Assembly: GCA_964637365.1 (NCBI GenBank)
Contig: CAZWWH010000012.1
Span: 1 to 64,000 of the forward strand
Source of the DNA: Cryptoclostridium sp964637365
GTDB taxonomy: Bacteria > Bacillota > Dehalobacteriia > UBA7702
DNA: 64,000 nt
Direction of reading: 5' to 3'
Shown: piece after piece, positions 33,819-41,514 of the stretch
Position numbering within the stretch: position 1 is the stretch's first letter
Layout: each line of letters opens with the position of its first letter
Program-made: the position numbers and the translations under genes
The notes under the pieces: generated by a model
What the model was told of the DNA's origin: nothing
Database searches by the model: none
The model's input: only the letters and a program-made list of their open reading frames with translations

Positions 33819-35081
33819 ATGGGTATGACAATGACTCAAAAAATCCTGGCGGCCCACGCCGGGCTTCCTTCGGTCAAGGCGGGCCAGCTGATCCGGGCCA
33901 ACCTTGATATGGTACTGGGGAACGACATTACCTCTCCGGTAGCCATCAACGAATTTGAAAAGGCTGGGTTCAACGGCATTTTCGACCGCTCCAAAATCTC
34001 TATGGTCATGGATCATTTCGCTCCCAATAAAGACATCAAAGCGGCCCAGCAATGCAAGCAGTGCCGCGCCTTCGCCAAACGCTTCGACATCGTGAACTTC
34101 TACGATGTGGGGGCAATGGGCATTGAACACGCGCTGCTGCCGGAAAAAGGCTTGGTCGCAGCTGGGGAGCTCATCATTGGAGCCGACAGCCACACCTGCA
34201 CCTACGGCGCTTTGGGCGCTTTTTCCACCGGCGTGGGCAGCACGGATATGTGCGCGGGGATGGCTACGGGGCAGGCTTGGTTCAAAGTACCTGAAGCCAT
34301 CAAATTCAACCTCACCGGGGAATTGCAAAAGAATGTCAGCGGCAAGGACGTGATTCTCCACATCATCGGCAAAATCGGCGTGGACGGCGCCTTGTATCAA
34401 TCTATGGAATTCAGCGGCGATGGGCTGAAAAATCTCACCATGGACGACCGTCTTTGCATGGCCAACATGGCCATTGAAGCCGGGGCAAAAAACGGCATCT
34501 TTGCCGTGGACGAAGTCACCAAGGCCTATATGGAAGGCCGCGTAAACCGTCCTTACAATGTTTATGAGGCTGACGACGACGCAGAATACGCCGAAGTCAT
34601 CGACATTGACCTTTCCGCCATCAAACCCACGGTTTCCTTCCCTCATCTGCCGGAAAACACCAAGACCATCGACGAAGTGGGCGACGTAAAAATCGACCAG
34701 GTGGTGATCGGCTCCTGCACCAACGGCCGGCTTTCCGATATGAAAATCGCCGCCGACATTTTAAAAGGCAAAAAGGTGCATAAAGACGTGCGGGCCATTG
34801 TGATTCCCGCCACCCAGAAAATCTACAAGGAATGTCTGGAACTGGGGTATTTGGAAACCTTTATCGATGCAGGCTGTGTGGTCTCCACCCCCACTTGCGG
34901 CCCCTGCCTCGGCGGTTACATGGGCATTTTGGCGGAAGAAGAACGCTGCGTGGCCACGACCAACCGCAACTTTGTAGGGCGCATGGGACATCAAACATCG
35001 GAAGTGTATCTGGCCAGCCCCGCTGTGGCCGCCGCCAGCGCCATCACCGGCAAAATCAGCAGCCCTGAGGAGGTAGAATAA
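33819..35081 (+). CDS. leuC: 3-isopropylmalate dehydratase large subunit
   Basis: A 420-residue aconitase-family subunit of the short (LeuC2/archaeal) type. It isomerises 2- to 3-isopropylmalate through a [4Fe-4S] cluster held by three Cys: GSCTNGRL near residue 300 and TPTCGPCLGG near 360. GADSHTCTYGALGAFSTGVGS near 125 is the substrate loop. It starts MGMTMTQKIL; ATG 33825 and 33831 are alternative starts. leuD begins one base after its stop. Confidence 0.94.
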   Translation: MGMTMTQKILAAHAGLPSVKAGQLIRANLDMVLGNDITSPVAINEFEKAGFNGIFDRSKISMVMDHFAPNKDIKAAQQCKQCRAFAKRFDIVNFYDVGAMGIEHALLPEKGLVAAGELIIGADSHTCTYGALGAFSTGVGSTDMCAGMATGQAWFKVPEAIKFNLTGELQKNVSGKDVILHIIGKIGVDGALYQSMEFSGDGLKNLTMDDRLCMANMAIEAGAKNGIFAVDEVTKAYMEGRVNRPYNVYEADDDAEYAEVIDIDLSAIKPTVSFPHLPENTKTIDEVGDVKIDQVVIGSCTNGRLSDMKIAADILKGKKVHKDVRAIVIPATQKIYKECLELGYLETFIDAGCVVSTPTCGPCLGGYMGILAEEERCVATTNRNFVGRMGHQTSEVYLASPAVAAASAITGKISSPEEVE

Positions 35082-35082
35082 C

Positions 35083-35562
35083 ATGAAAGCACATGGTTTT
35101 GTACATAAATATGGCGACAATGTCGATACCGACGTGATCATCCCCGCCCGCCACTTAAATACCGCCAACCATAAGGAATTGGCCACTCACTGCATGGAAG
35201 ACATTGACGCCGAGTTCGTCAACAAGGTGAAGGACGGCGACATTATGGTGGCAGGCTTCAACTTTGGCTGCGGTTCCTCCAGAGAACACGCACCCATCGC
35301 CATCAAGGAATCGGGTATCGCCTGCGTCATCGCCAAAACCTTTGCCCGCATTTTTTACCGCAATTCCATCAACATCGGTTTGGCCATTTTGGAATGCGAA
35401 GAAGCCAGCAACGACATTGACAACGGCGACGAGGTTTCCATTGACTTCGACAGCGGCGTTATCACCAATGTGACGAAAAACAAAACCTATCAGGCAGAGC
35501 CATTCCCGGAATTCATTAAGGAAATCATCAACAAAAACGGCCTTCTGAATTCTTTGAAATAG
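35083..35562 (+). CDS. leuD: 3-isopropylmalate dehydratase small subunit
   Basis: A 159-residue swivel-domain partner of LeuC. Markers are YGDNVDTDVIIPARHLNT near the N-terminus, GFNFGCGSSREHAPIAIK near residue 55 and FARIFYRNSINIGL near 90. The length is that of the short LeuD2 type, agreeing with the LeuC form. GAGGTAGAATAAC upstream lies inside the end of leuC, so the two are translated in step, as expected for an obligate heterodimer. Confidence 0.95.
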   Translation: MKAHGFVHKYGDNVDTDVIIPARHLNTANHKELATHCMEDIDAEFVNKVKDGDIMVAGFNFGCGSSREHAPIAIKESGIACVIAKTFARIFYRNSINIGLAILECEEASNDIDNGDEVSIDFDSGVITNVTKNKTYQAEPFPEFIKEIINKNGLLNSLK

Positions 35563-35591
35563 GACGCCGTTAAAGGTAAGTAATCGTAAGC

Positions 35592-35697
35592 GGGAGCTAT
35601 AGCAGAGGGAAAATCACGGGCCCGCCGTGTACAAAAAACGTACTCAAGGGTCTGGGATTTTTCCGATAACAACGTTATCAGCGATCCTATGACTCCC
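35592..35697. repeat. Double-hairpin element, copy 2
   Basis: An outer stem (GGGAG-ATAG with CTAT-CTCCC) encloses a 17-nt inner stem (35607-35623 with 35648-35664, 16 pairs counting G-U). The inner loop GCCGTGTACAAAAAACGTAC and junction GATAACAACGTTATCAGC match copy 1 at 16451 while the stems differ. It fills the leuD-leuB gap. Confidence 0.85.
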
Positions 35698-35727
35698 CCA
35701 GCAAAAAAAGGAGTTTAACAGATCATC

Positions 35728-36807
35728 ATGAACAAAACAATAACAGTCATCAAAGGTGACGGCATCGGTCCCGAGATCGTCACAGAAACTATGAAGGTAT
35801 TGGACGTGATTGGCGTTCAGTACGGCCATGAATTCAAATACCAGGAAATCGCCGCCGGCGGCGCGGGGATCGACGCTTGCGGCAAAGCCTTGCCGGAAGA
35901 AAGCATGGAAAAATGTCTCGATTGCGACAGCGTATTGCTGGGCGCCGTGGGCGGTCCCAAATGGGATCAGGTAGACCCCAAAAACCGTCCCGAAGCGGCG
36001 CTTTTAGGCATCCGCAGCGGCATGGGGCTTTATGCCAACCTGCGTCCCGCCAAGCTCTTCCACCAGTTGACAGAGGCTTCTCCCTTGAAGCCCTCCATTG
36101 TGGAACAGGGTATTGACTTTTTGGTGGTACGCGAACTCATTGGCGGCGTGTATTTCGGCAACCGCTACACCAGAGAAATCGGCGGTCAGTTGGTGGCCAC
36201 CGACGAAATGACCTACGGCGAATTGGAAGTGGAACGCATTGCCAGGGTGGCTTTTGACACCGCCAGAAAACGCCGCTCCAAAGTGACCTCCATTGACAAA
36301 GCCAACGTATTGGACAGCAGCCGTTTGTGGAGAAAGGTCTGCGAACGTGTGGCCAAGGAATATCCCGACGTACAGTTTGAAAATATGCTGGTGGACAACA
36401 CCGCCATGCAGATTGTGAAATGCCCCTCCCAGTTTGACGTAGTGGTTACGGAAAATATGTTTGGGGACATCCTCTCCGACGAAGCCAGCATGATTACCGG
36501 CTCCATCGGTATGATTCCCTCCTCCAGCCTGGGCAAAGGCACCCGTGGGATGTACGAACCCATCCACGGCTCCGCCCCCGACATTGCCGGTCAGAATTTG
36601 GCCAACCCCATCGGCACCATCCTTTCCGGCGCCATGATGCTGAAATATTCCTTTGACATGGATGAAGAAGCCGCCGCCATTGAAGCCGCGGTCAACGCTG
36701 TCCTGGACGACGGTTTCCGCACCGGCGACATTATGAGCGAAGGCATGAAACAGGTCTCCTGCACGGAAATGGGCGACCTCATCGCCGCCAAACTCAAACA
36801 AGCCTGA
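35728..36807 (+). CDS. leuB: 3-isopropylmalate dehydrogenase
   Basis: A 359-residue NAD-dependent oxidative decarboxylase, third step of leucine synthesis. GDGIGPEIV begins the dehydrogenase fold; VRELIGGVYFG near 130 and the Arg/Asp cluster MLVDNTAMQIVKCPSQFDV near 215 with NMFGDILSDEASMITGSIG give the malate and metal site; HGSAPDIAGQNLANPIGTI is the NAD site. AAAGGAG is 12 bases upstream. Last gene of the leu operon. Confidence 0.96.
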   Translation: MNKTITVIKGDGIGPEIVTETMKVLDVIGVQYGHEFKYQEIAAGGAGIDACGKALPEESMEKCLDCDSVLLGAVGGPKWDQVDPKNRPEAALLGIRSGMGLYANLRPAKLFHQLTEASPLKPSIVEQGIDFLVVRELIGGVYFGNRYTREIGGQLVATDEMTYGELEVERIARVAFDTARKRRSKVTSIDKANVLDSSRLWRKVCERVAKEYPDVQFENMLVDNTAMQIVKCPSQFDVVVTENMFGDILSDEASMITGSIGMIPSSSLGKGTRGMYEPIHGSAPDIAGQNLANPIGTILSGAMMLKYSFDMDEEAAAIEAAVNAVLDDGFRTGDIMSEGMKQVSCTEMGDLIAAKLKQA

Positions 36808-36848
36808 CGACTTTCAACAAAATAAAAAGCCTTTATCGACAGGCTAAG

Positions 36849-36878
36849 GGCATCTCTCAGTATTGAGGGATGCCTTTT
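36849..36878 (+). terminator. Terminator of the leu operon
   Basis: GGCATC-TC-TCA pairs with TGA-GG-GATGCC and TTTT follows. Confidence 0.8.
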
Positions 36879-36949
36879 AAAGTTCGACAAATTATGCTCA
36901 AGAAATATGATATGACAAAAAAACAATGTGATAGAATAAATTCAATTGT

Positions 36950-36994
36950 AAAGTCCTATTGCCAGCTATACGACATCTGACGACATTTAGCGAC
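36950..36994. repeat. Diverged single copy of the 45-bp repeat core
   Basis: It starts AAAGTCCTATTGCC and keeps the CGAC-rich pattern of the 16068 array. Three CTAGAC words and the end ACGACAAAAAAAG follow within 80 bp. It again sits upstream of a structured RNA copy, as at 16068. Confidence 0.85.
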
Positions 36995-37109
36995 AATATA
37001 GCTTGACGAGACTAGACGAAACAAAACTAGACACATCTAGACGTTTGAATACATTTTACGACAAAAAAAGATCCGCAAGGGCAATTCAAGGAAAAATCAT
37101 AAAAAGGGA

Positions 37110-37138
37110 TTTACAAGGAAAAATGTTTCTGCTATACT
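37110..37138 (+). promoter_or_regulatory. Sigma-A promoter of structured RNA copy 2
   Basis: TTTACA, 17 bases, TATACT, with TTTCTGC before the -10 exactly as in copy 1. Confidence 0.85.
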
Positions 37139-37144
37139 AAGAGT

Positions 37145-37545
37145 GTAGAGATTGGGCAAGCTACCAATACCTACGCGGGAAAATAAAATAAAATAAAAAA
37201 GGACGGCGTCCCCTAGGTGCTAAGGACACCTTGGGGCTTGCATGGGTGCGAGCACACCCACACAACAGCAAAATTGCTGCGCCGCGTTTATTATTATAAA
37301 CGATATTCCATGAAGAAGCAAGAGGGGATAGCGGATCTTTTGCTGAATATCAATTATGTAGTAGATGTGGTAAAAAGGGCAAATCTGTTGGATTGAAATG
37401 ACTTAAAATCTTCGGCTCATTCAGATCATTGAATGAACTGAGGGTTACTTAGCGTTCGTCAAGGGAGGCTTAGACCAACACTGGTCTTGGCTTTATTCGG
37501 TGAACGAAGGGCTGTGTTCGGCAAGACACAGCCCTATTTTTATTT
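37145..37545 (+). ncRNA. Structured small RNA, copy 2
   Basis: The cloverleaf core at 37204-37284 has P1 CGGC/GCCG, P2 (CCCC-T-AGGTG with CACCTTGGGG), P3 GGGTG/CACCC and P4 CAGCA/TGCTG, then GCGCCGC and ATTATAAACGAT as in copy 1. P3 and P4 pair with different bases from copy 1, which supports a selected fold. The 3' half differs and ends at a hairpin, GGGCTGTGT/GACACAGCCC (37509-37534), with TATTTTTATTTT. No protein frame with a ribosome site is present. Confidence 0.72.
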
Positions 37546-37615
37546 TCATTTTCCCGCAGCCATTGACCTGCTCTTGCCGCATATACCAACCTATGAACCC
37601 CAGGCCAATGGCGCT

Positions 37616-37660
37616 AACGTCCCATGGTATCCCACCAACCATGGGACGTTTCTTTTTTTG
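37616..37660 (+). terminator. Second terminator downstream of RNA copy 2
   Basis: AACGTCCCATGG pairs with CCATGGGACGTT and TCTTTTTTT follows. What transcript it ends is unclear; about 80 bp separate it from the previous terminator. Confidence 0.85.
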
Positions 37661-37745
37661 CTAGCGCACCGATATCATCTCACTGTACGAAGACAAGCAC
37701 CATGGCGGGATTTTGGCATAAACTGGGAGAAAGGAGGATATCACT

Positions 37746-38246
37746 ATGTCCAGAAAGAAATTATCCTGTTATTTCGCAGAGCTAATCCTGGGCCGAAGAG
37801 CCGACGCCGTGGCTGTTCTTCAAGGGGATCCCAATCATCGGGAACTGCGCGGCATTGTAAAATTTTATCAGCGACGGGAAGGAGTTTTGGTAGTTGCGGA
37901 GGTCAGCGGTCTTTCAGTCCCCGAGGGCCATTGCGCAAACACAGTACACGGATTCCACATTCACAGCGGAATCAGCTGCACTGGCACAATTGAGGAGCCT
38001 TTTGCTAACGCCAACGGCCATTATAACCCCGGGGGTTGTCCCCATCCCGCCCATGCCGGGGATATGATACCGCTGTTTGCTACAAAATTTGGCAAGGCTT
38101 GGGGCGCTTTTCTCAGTGACCGTTTTACAGTAAAAGAAATTTTGGGGCGCACCGTCATCCTTCATGAAAAACCGGACGACTTTACCTCCCAACCCTCGGG
38201 CAATGCCGGCGCCATGATCGCCTGCGGCGTCATTAAGCGGCACTAA
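37746..38246 (+). CDS. Cu/Zn-type superoxide dismutase family protein
   Basis: A 166-residue SOD_Cu family protein that would convert superoxide to peroxide. Ligand motifs are present: GFHIHSG (two His), GHYNPGGCPHPAHAGD (three His and the Zn Asp) and GRTVILHEKPDDF with the last His, then SGNAGAMIACGVI. The usual Arg near the exit is not evident. Unlike most bacterial SodC it has no signal peptide (MSRKKLSCYFAEL), so it may be cytoplasmic. GAAAGGAGG precedes the ATG. Bacillus YojM-like relatives can lack a copper ligand, so activity should not be assumed. Confidence 0.88.
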   Translation: MSRKKLSCYFAELILGRRADAVAVLQGDPNHRELRGIVKFYQRREGVLVVAEVSGLSVPEGHCANTVHGFHIHSGISCTGTIEEPFANANGHYNPGGCPHPAHAGDMIPLFATKFGKAWGAFLSDRFTVKEILGRTVILHEKPDDFTSQPSGNAGAMIACGVIKRH

Positions 38247-38365
38247 GCACGTTGATTAGAATCATACATGAGTTGCGTTACGGGAGGGATTTGGTAGTTT
38301 TTCGTCTATGAAATTTTTCGACGAGTTACATTCCAGCGTACATTCATCTATTGAAACTGAAATAA

Positions 38366-38403
38366 AAAACCACCTTCGATAACGAGACCGAGGGTGGCTT
38401 TTT
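38366..38403. terminator. Bidirectional terminator
   Basis: AAAACCACC pairs with GGGTGGCTTTT between the SOD and the convergent ferredoxin-like gene. Confidence 0.85.
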
Positions 38404-38409
38404 AATGCG

Positions 38410-38664
38410 TTAACGCAGCTCCATACATTGCCCGCATCCATCACATTTGTCCTCATTGACCGTAAAATGGTGTCCAAAACCTGAAGTTTCGTCCGGCGCC
38501 ACCTCAATAGCCTGATTGGGGCATTCCTTCATAGGTCGACAATGGTCTTGATTTGCACCGCAAAATCGAGTATCAATATAGGCTTTTAGATGTTCAGCTT
38601 GGGGCTTTGGAGACTGGTTTTTGTTTTGGGAATGGCAGTTACAGCAGTTTTGGAAATTACCCAT
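38410..38664 (-). CDS. Cys-rich 4Fe-4S ferredoxin-like protein
   Basis: An 84-residue protein with a Cys-rich start (QNCCNCHSQ), a middle set FCGANQDHCRPMKECPNQAI and an end CDGCGQCMELR. The last two resemble the halves of a ferredoxin fold, but the first cluster has unusual spacing and one Cys of the CxxCxxCxxxC set appears replaced, so one or two clusters are possible. AAGGAAG precedes the ATG. It follows the ArsR gene by 73 bp on the same strand and is likely in its regulon. Confidence 0.75.
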   Translation of the reverse strand: MGNFQNCCNCHSQNKNQSPKPQAEHLKAYIDTRFCGANQDHCRPMKECPNQAIEVAPDETSGFGHHFTVNEDKCDGCGQCMELR

Positions 38665-38737
38665 AATCTTGCCTTCCTTTTATATTTATATATTGCAATT
38701 TATCGATATGATTTCTAAAAAGCCTTATTTTTGGCTT

Positions 38738-39043
38738 TTAATCTTGGCAGCATGAGGTTGTCACCTTCATCGTAGTATATTGATTTAGTCGTTTTCTGAC
38801 ATGAGCCGCACCTTGAAGGTTGATAGAGTAATACACCCACTTTCCCTCCTTGCGACCATTGACAATACCTGCGTCACAAAGAATCTTCATATGGTGAGAA
38901 AGGGTTGGCTGGCCAATATTTAGTGTCTCTAGTAATTTACATGCGCATTTTTCGCCAGTTTCCAATAAATGCAAGATATACAAGCGGTTTTCATCACAAA
39001 ATGCTTTAAAAATCTTAGCGTCCCTTTGATATTCTGAACCCAT
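38738..39043 (-). CDS. ArsR-family metalloregulator with CxC site
   Basis: A 101-residue winged-helix repressor: FKAFCDENRLYILHLLETGEK, then CACKLLETL, which is the ELCVCDL-type thiolate site for As(III), Cd or similar; recognition helix QPTLSHHMKILCDAGIV; wing KEGKWVYYSI; and a C-terminal SCCQD Cys pair. AAAGGAGG precedes ATG 39043. Its own promoter (TTGACA-17-TAGGAT, 39063-39091) is divergent from that at 39130, and an inverted repeat lies between. Confidence 0.92.
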   Translation of the reverse strand: MGSEYQRDAKIFKAFCDENRLYILHLLETGEKCACKLLETLNIGQPTLSHHMKILCDAGIVNGRKEGKWVYYSINLQGAAHVRKRLNQYTTMKVTTSCCQD

Positions 39044-39109
39044 CGTGAACCTCCTTTTCTTTATCCTATACTAAGTGATTCTTTCTGTCAATAATACATC
39101 CATTGATTT

Positions 39110-39158
39110 CGATATATTTTGCAAATATATTGACACATATCAATATATCGTCTATAAT
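39110..39158 (+). promoter_or_regulatory. Divergent promoter with ArsR-type operator
   Basis: A consensus promoter, TTGACA (39130), 17 bases, TATAAT (39153-39158), drives the small Cys-rich gene. CGATATATT (39110-39118) and AATATATCG (39142-39150) form an interrupted inverted repeat over the -35 and spacer, well placed for control by the divergent ArsR. Confidence 0.85.
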
Positions 39159-39181
39159 GAATGGAAAAAGGGGGAATTAGA

Positions 39182-39373
39182 ATGCAGAGTTGCAGTAAAT
39201 GCGGGATTTTTGATGTGAAAAAGGGGAGCTGTTGAAGCTTTGCTGTGGAACAAAAGAACTGCGCATATTTTACAGCGATCCAATACGATGATGATAAACC
39301 TTTATCTCCCGAAGAACATTGGAATTTCAAAATCGCAGATATGAAGGCCCGTTCCATGAAGGGGCCGATTTGA
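39182..39373 (+). CDS. Small Cys-rich protein with in-frame TGA (candidate selenoprotein)
   Basis: ATG 39182 follows GGGGG at 7 bases. The frame reads MQSCSKCGIFDVKKGSC, meets TGA at codon 18 (39233-39235), then stays open for 45 codons (SFAVEQKNCAYFTAIQY, then DDDKPLSPEEHWNFK and ADMKARSMKGPI) to a second TGA at 39371. A terminator starts 20 bp after the second TGA, not the first, so the full 63-codon unit fits the transcript. Sec at 18 would give a Cys-Sec pair. A possible stem GCTGT/ACAGC lies 7-41 bases past the TGA. The alternative is a nonsense mutation, for example of Cys or Trp. Regulated with the divergent ArsR. Confidence 0.55.
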
Positions 39374-39392
39374 TAAAAGGCAACAATGAACC

Positions 39393-39424
39393 AAAACTGC
39401 AATGGAACCAATCGCAGTTTTTTC
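39393..39424 (+). terminator. Terminator of the small Cys-rich gene
   Basis: AAAACTGC pairs with GCAGTTTT and TTT follows. Confidence 0.82.
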
Positions 39425-39580
39425 ATTGTTTCATCCTACTTCTTATCTTCGTTAATGATGATGTACATAGATTTTATTGAGTCTATACCTCCAGTTCACA
39501 TAATGGTTAAACCCTTGGCTCTATGGCGGTATCGTGTAAAAGTCCGGTTCTATGGCATGATCTAAATCATATTTGTTCTA

Positions 39581-39609
39581 TTGCGGTCAGCTTCAAAACG
39601 GTGTATAAT
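39581..39609 (+). promoter_or_regulatory. Promoter of the shikimate kinase gene
   Basis: TTGCGG, 17 bases, TATAAT, about 40 bp before the start codon. Confidence 0.7.
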
Positions 39610-39650
39610 GTATCCAATTCGCAAATGAAACCATAGAAAAGGATACAACA

Positions 39651-40172
39651 ATGAAAGACAGTATAACCACAAAGAACATCGTTTTAATCGGAATGCCGGC
39701 AGTGGGTAAGAGCACCATTGGGGTCATTTTAGCCAAAATTTTAGGGTATCAGTTCATTGATGCCGACCTGCTGATTCAAGAGAAAGAACAGCGGCTTTTG
39801 GGGGAAATCATCGAAAGCGAAGGTACTGATGGCTTTATCGCCATTGAAAACAGGGTCAATAGCTCCATTGAGGCAGAGCACTCTGTCATTTCCACCGGCG
39901 GCAGCGTCATTTACGGCAAAGAAGCCATGGAGCACTTAAGAAGCATCGGCACGGTAGTCTATTTGAAAATCGACTTTGAGCCCCTTCAATCCCGCCTGAA
40001 AAATATTAAAAACCGCGGTGTGGTGCTGCGGGAAGGCCAAACCCTCCATGACCTTTATCTGGAGCGTACCCCCCTATATGAGCAATACGCCCATTTAACC
40101 ATTGAGGAGACCTCCGCCGATACGGCCGAGGACATGATTGAAAAAATCACAGCTGCTTTCAATGAAGCATAA
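39651..40172 (+). CDS. aroK: Shikimate kinase-like protein
   Basis: A 173-residue P-loop kinase expected to make shikimate 3-phosphate. The Walker A is GMPAVGKST near residue 14; YQFIDADLLIQ carries the shikimate-binding Asp; STGGSVIYGKEAM replaces the usual GGG motif; the lid has NRGVVLREGQTLHDLYLERTPLYEQYA with the conserved Arg residues. No other shikimate gene is nearby and it is monocistronic, so a related kinase activity cannot be excluded. Confidence 0.82.
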   Translation: MKDSITTKNIVLIGMPAVGKSTIGVILAKILGYQFIDADLLIQEKEQRLLGEIIESEGTDGFIAIENRVNSSIEAEHSVISTGGSVIYGKEAMEHLRSIGTVVYLKIDFEPLQSRLKNIKNRGVVLREGQTLHDLYLERTPLYEQYAHLTIEETSADTAEDMIEKITAAFNEA

Positions 40173-40186
40173 GCATACCATTTTAC

Positions 40187-40213
40187 CGCCCCATACCATG
40201 GGGCGATTTTTTT
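40187..40213 (+). terminator. Terminator of aroK
   Basis: CGCCCCA pairs with TGGGGCG and ATTTTTTTA follows. Confidence 0.88.
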
Positions 40214-40225
40214 ATGCGTTTGGGG

Positions 40226-40265
40226 TTGACAAATTGTAAATATTGTATATAATATACATATACAA
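40226..40265 (+). promoter_or_regulatory. Promoter and GntR/YtrA-type operator
   Basis: TTGACA, 16 bases, TATAAT. An inverted repeat, TTGTATAT (40243) with ATATACAA (40258), covers the -10, fitting autorepression by the GntR protein. Confidence 0.8.
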
Positions 40266-40285
40266 TAAAACGATTGGGGGTAAAA

Positions 40286-40660
40286 ATGAATATTCAAATT
40301 ACGAATGACGGCACAACTCCCATTTACGAACAAATTGCCCGTCAAATCAAAGGTATGATTCTCAGCGGAACGCTTAAAGAGGGGGACGCTCTTCCCTCCA
40401 TGCGGCTGCTGGCAAAGGAATTAAAAATCAGCGTGATTACCACAAAGCGAGCTTATGAAGAACTGGAACGGGATGGCTTCATCACTTCTATGACCGGAAA
40501 AGGCAGCTTTGTGGCGGGAACAGACACGGAATTGATTCGTGAGGCCCAACAAAAAGAATTGGAACAGGCCATCGAAGCCCTGGTGGGACAATGCAAAGAC
40601 CTGGGGATTCCTTTGGATGACCTCCAGGAGCTGGTGGCGATGATTTATCGAGGTGAATGA
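40286..40660 (+). CDS. GntR-family (YtrA subfamily) regulator
   Basis: A 124-residue repressor: PIYEQIARQIKGMILSGTL begins the winged helix, PSMRLLAKELKISVITTKRAYEEL is the HTH and DGFITSMTGKGSFVAG the wing. The short tail (about 45 residues) is the YtrA type that controls ABC operons. ATG 40286 has GGGGGT upstream. The stop overlaps the start of the ABC ATPase gene (ATGA), which is the expected partner. Confidence 0.93.
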   Translation: MNIQITNDGTTPIYEQIARQIKGMILSGTLKEGDALPSMRLLAKELKISVITTKRAYEELERDGFITSMTGKGSFVAGTDTELIREAQQKELEQAIEALVGQCKDLGIPLDDLQELVAMIYRGE

Positions 40661-41514
40661 AAATGGAAAACGCATTGGAATTAAATAACGTGGTAAAGCA
40701 TTATGGTGACTTTACTTTGGACCGCGTCTCTTTGGCCCTGCCCCGTGGCTGCGTCATGGGTTTCATCGGCGAAAACGGCGCGGGAAAGACCACGGCGATT
40801 AAGGCGATTTTAAATCTGATTGCCACTGACGGCGGTGAGATTCGCCTGTTGGGTCAGGATTGGAAGACCTTTCATCAATGGGAAAAGATAGGCTATGTTC
40901 CGGATTCCTGCCGCTTCCCCGGCCCCCTTACAGTGGCTGCCATGGAAAAGACCTTGGGACTCCTGTATCCCGCTTGGGACAGCAATGCCTTTCAACGGTA
41001 TTTGAAGGAATTTGGAATCGACCCCAAAAAGAAAATCAAGGATTTGTCACGAGGTACCGGGATGAAGCTGTCCATTGCTGTGGCCCTTTCCCATCAGGCG
41101 GAACTCCTGATTCTGGATGAGGCCACCAGCGGCTTGGACCCTGTGGTAAGAGATGAAATTCTGGATCTGTTCCGCGAGTTTATCTTAGATGAGCGCCACG
41201 CCGTGTTCATGTCCTCCCATATTGTCAGTGATCTGGAACGGATTTGCGACTATATTGCTCTGCTCCACAAGGGCAAGCTGGAATTCTGTAAGGAAAAGGA
41301 TGAGCTTTTGGCGGAATATGCCCTGGTGCGCTGTTCCCAAGAACAGCTCAAGGACATTGACCCCGCCGCCATTGAAGGCTTGCGCCGCCATGAATTCGGC
41401 GTAGATGCCTTGGTTTTGCGGGACAAAGTAAATCCCGCCTTCCACCTGGAGCGGGTATCTCTCGAGGACATCATGGTATTTCATTATAAGGAGGAAAAAA
41501 GATGCTGGGATTGA
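40657..41514 (+). CDS. ABC transporter ATP-binding protein
   Basis: A 285-residue ATPase. Walker A GENGAGKTTAIKAIL near residue 38, signature LSRGTGMKLSIA (in place of LSGGQ), Walker B LLILDEATSGLDP and the H-loop MSSHIVSDL are complete. The 70-residue C-terminal extension is typical of ABC-2 exporters. ATG 40663 is an alternative start. It overlaps the permease gene by 13 bp. With the YtrA-type regulator it probably exports an antibiotic or peptide signal, or answers cell-envelope stress. Confidence 0.93.
   Translation: MKMENALELNNVVKHYGDFTLDRVSLALPRGCVMGFIGENGAGKTTAIKAILNLIATDGGEIRLLGQDWKTFHQWEKIGYVPDSCRFPGPLTVAAMEKTLGLLYPAWDSNAFQRYLKEFGIDPKKKIKDLSRGTGMKLSIAVALSHQAELLILDEATSGLDPVVRDEILDLFREFILDERHAVFMSSHIVSDLERICDYIALLHKGKLEFCKEKDELLAEYALVRCSQEQLKDIDPAAIEGLRRHEFGVDALVLRDKVNPAFHLERVSLEDIMVFHYKEEKRCWD

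Noticed and set aside
39088..39426. 112-codon minus-strand frame
   Set aside because: It covers the divergent promoter region and the small Cys-rich gene on the other strand, with no ribosome site.
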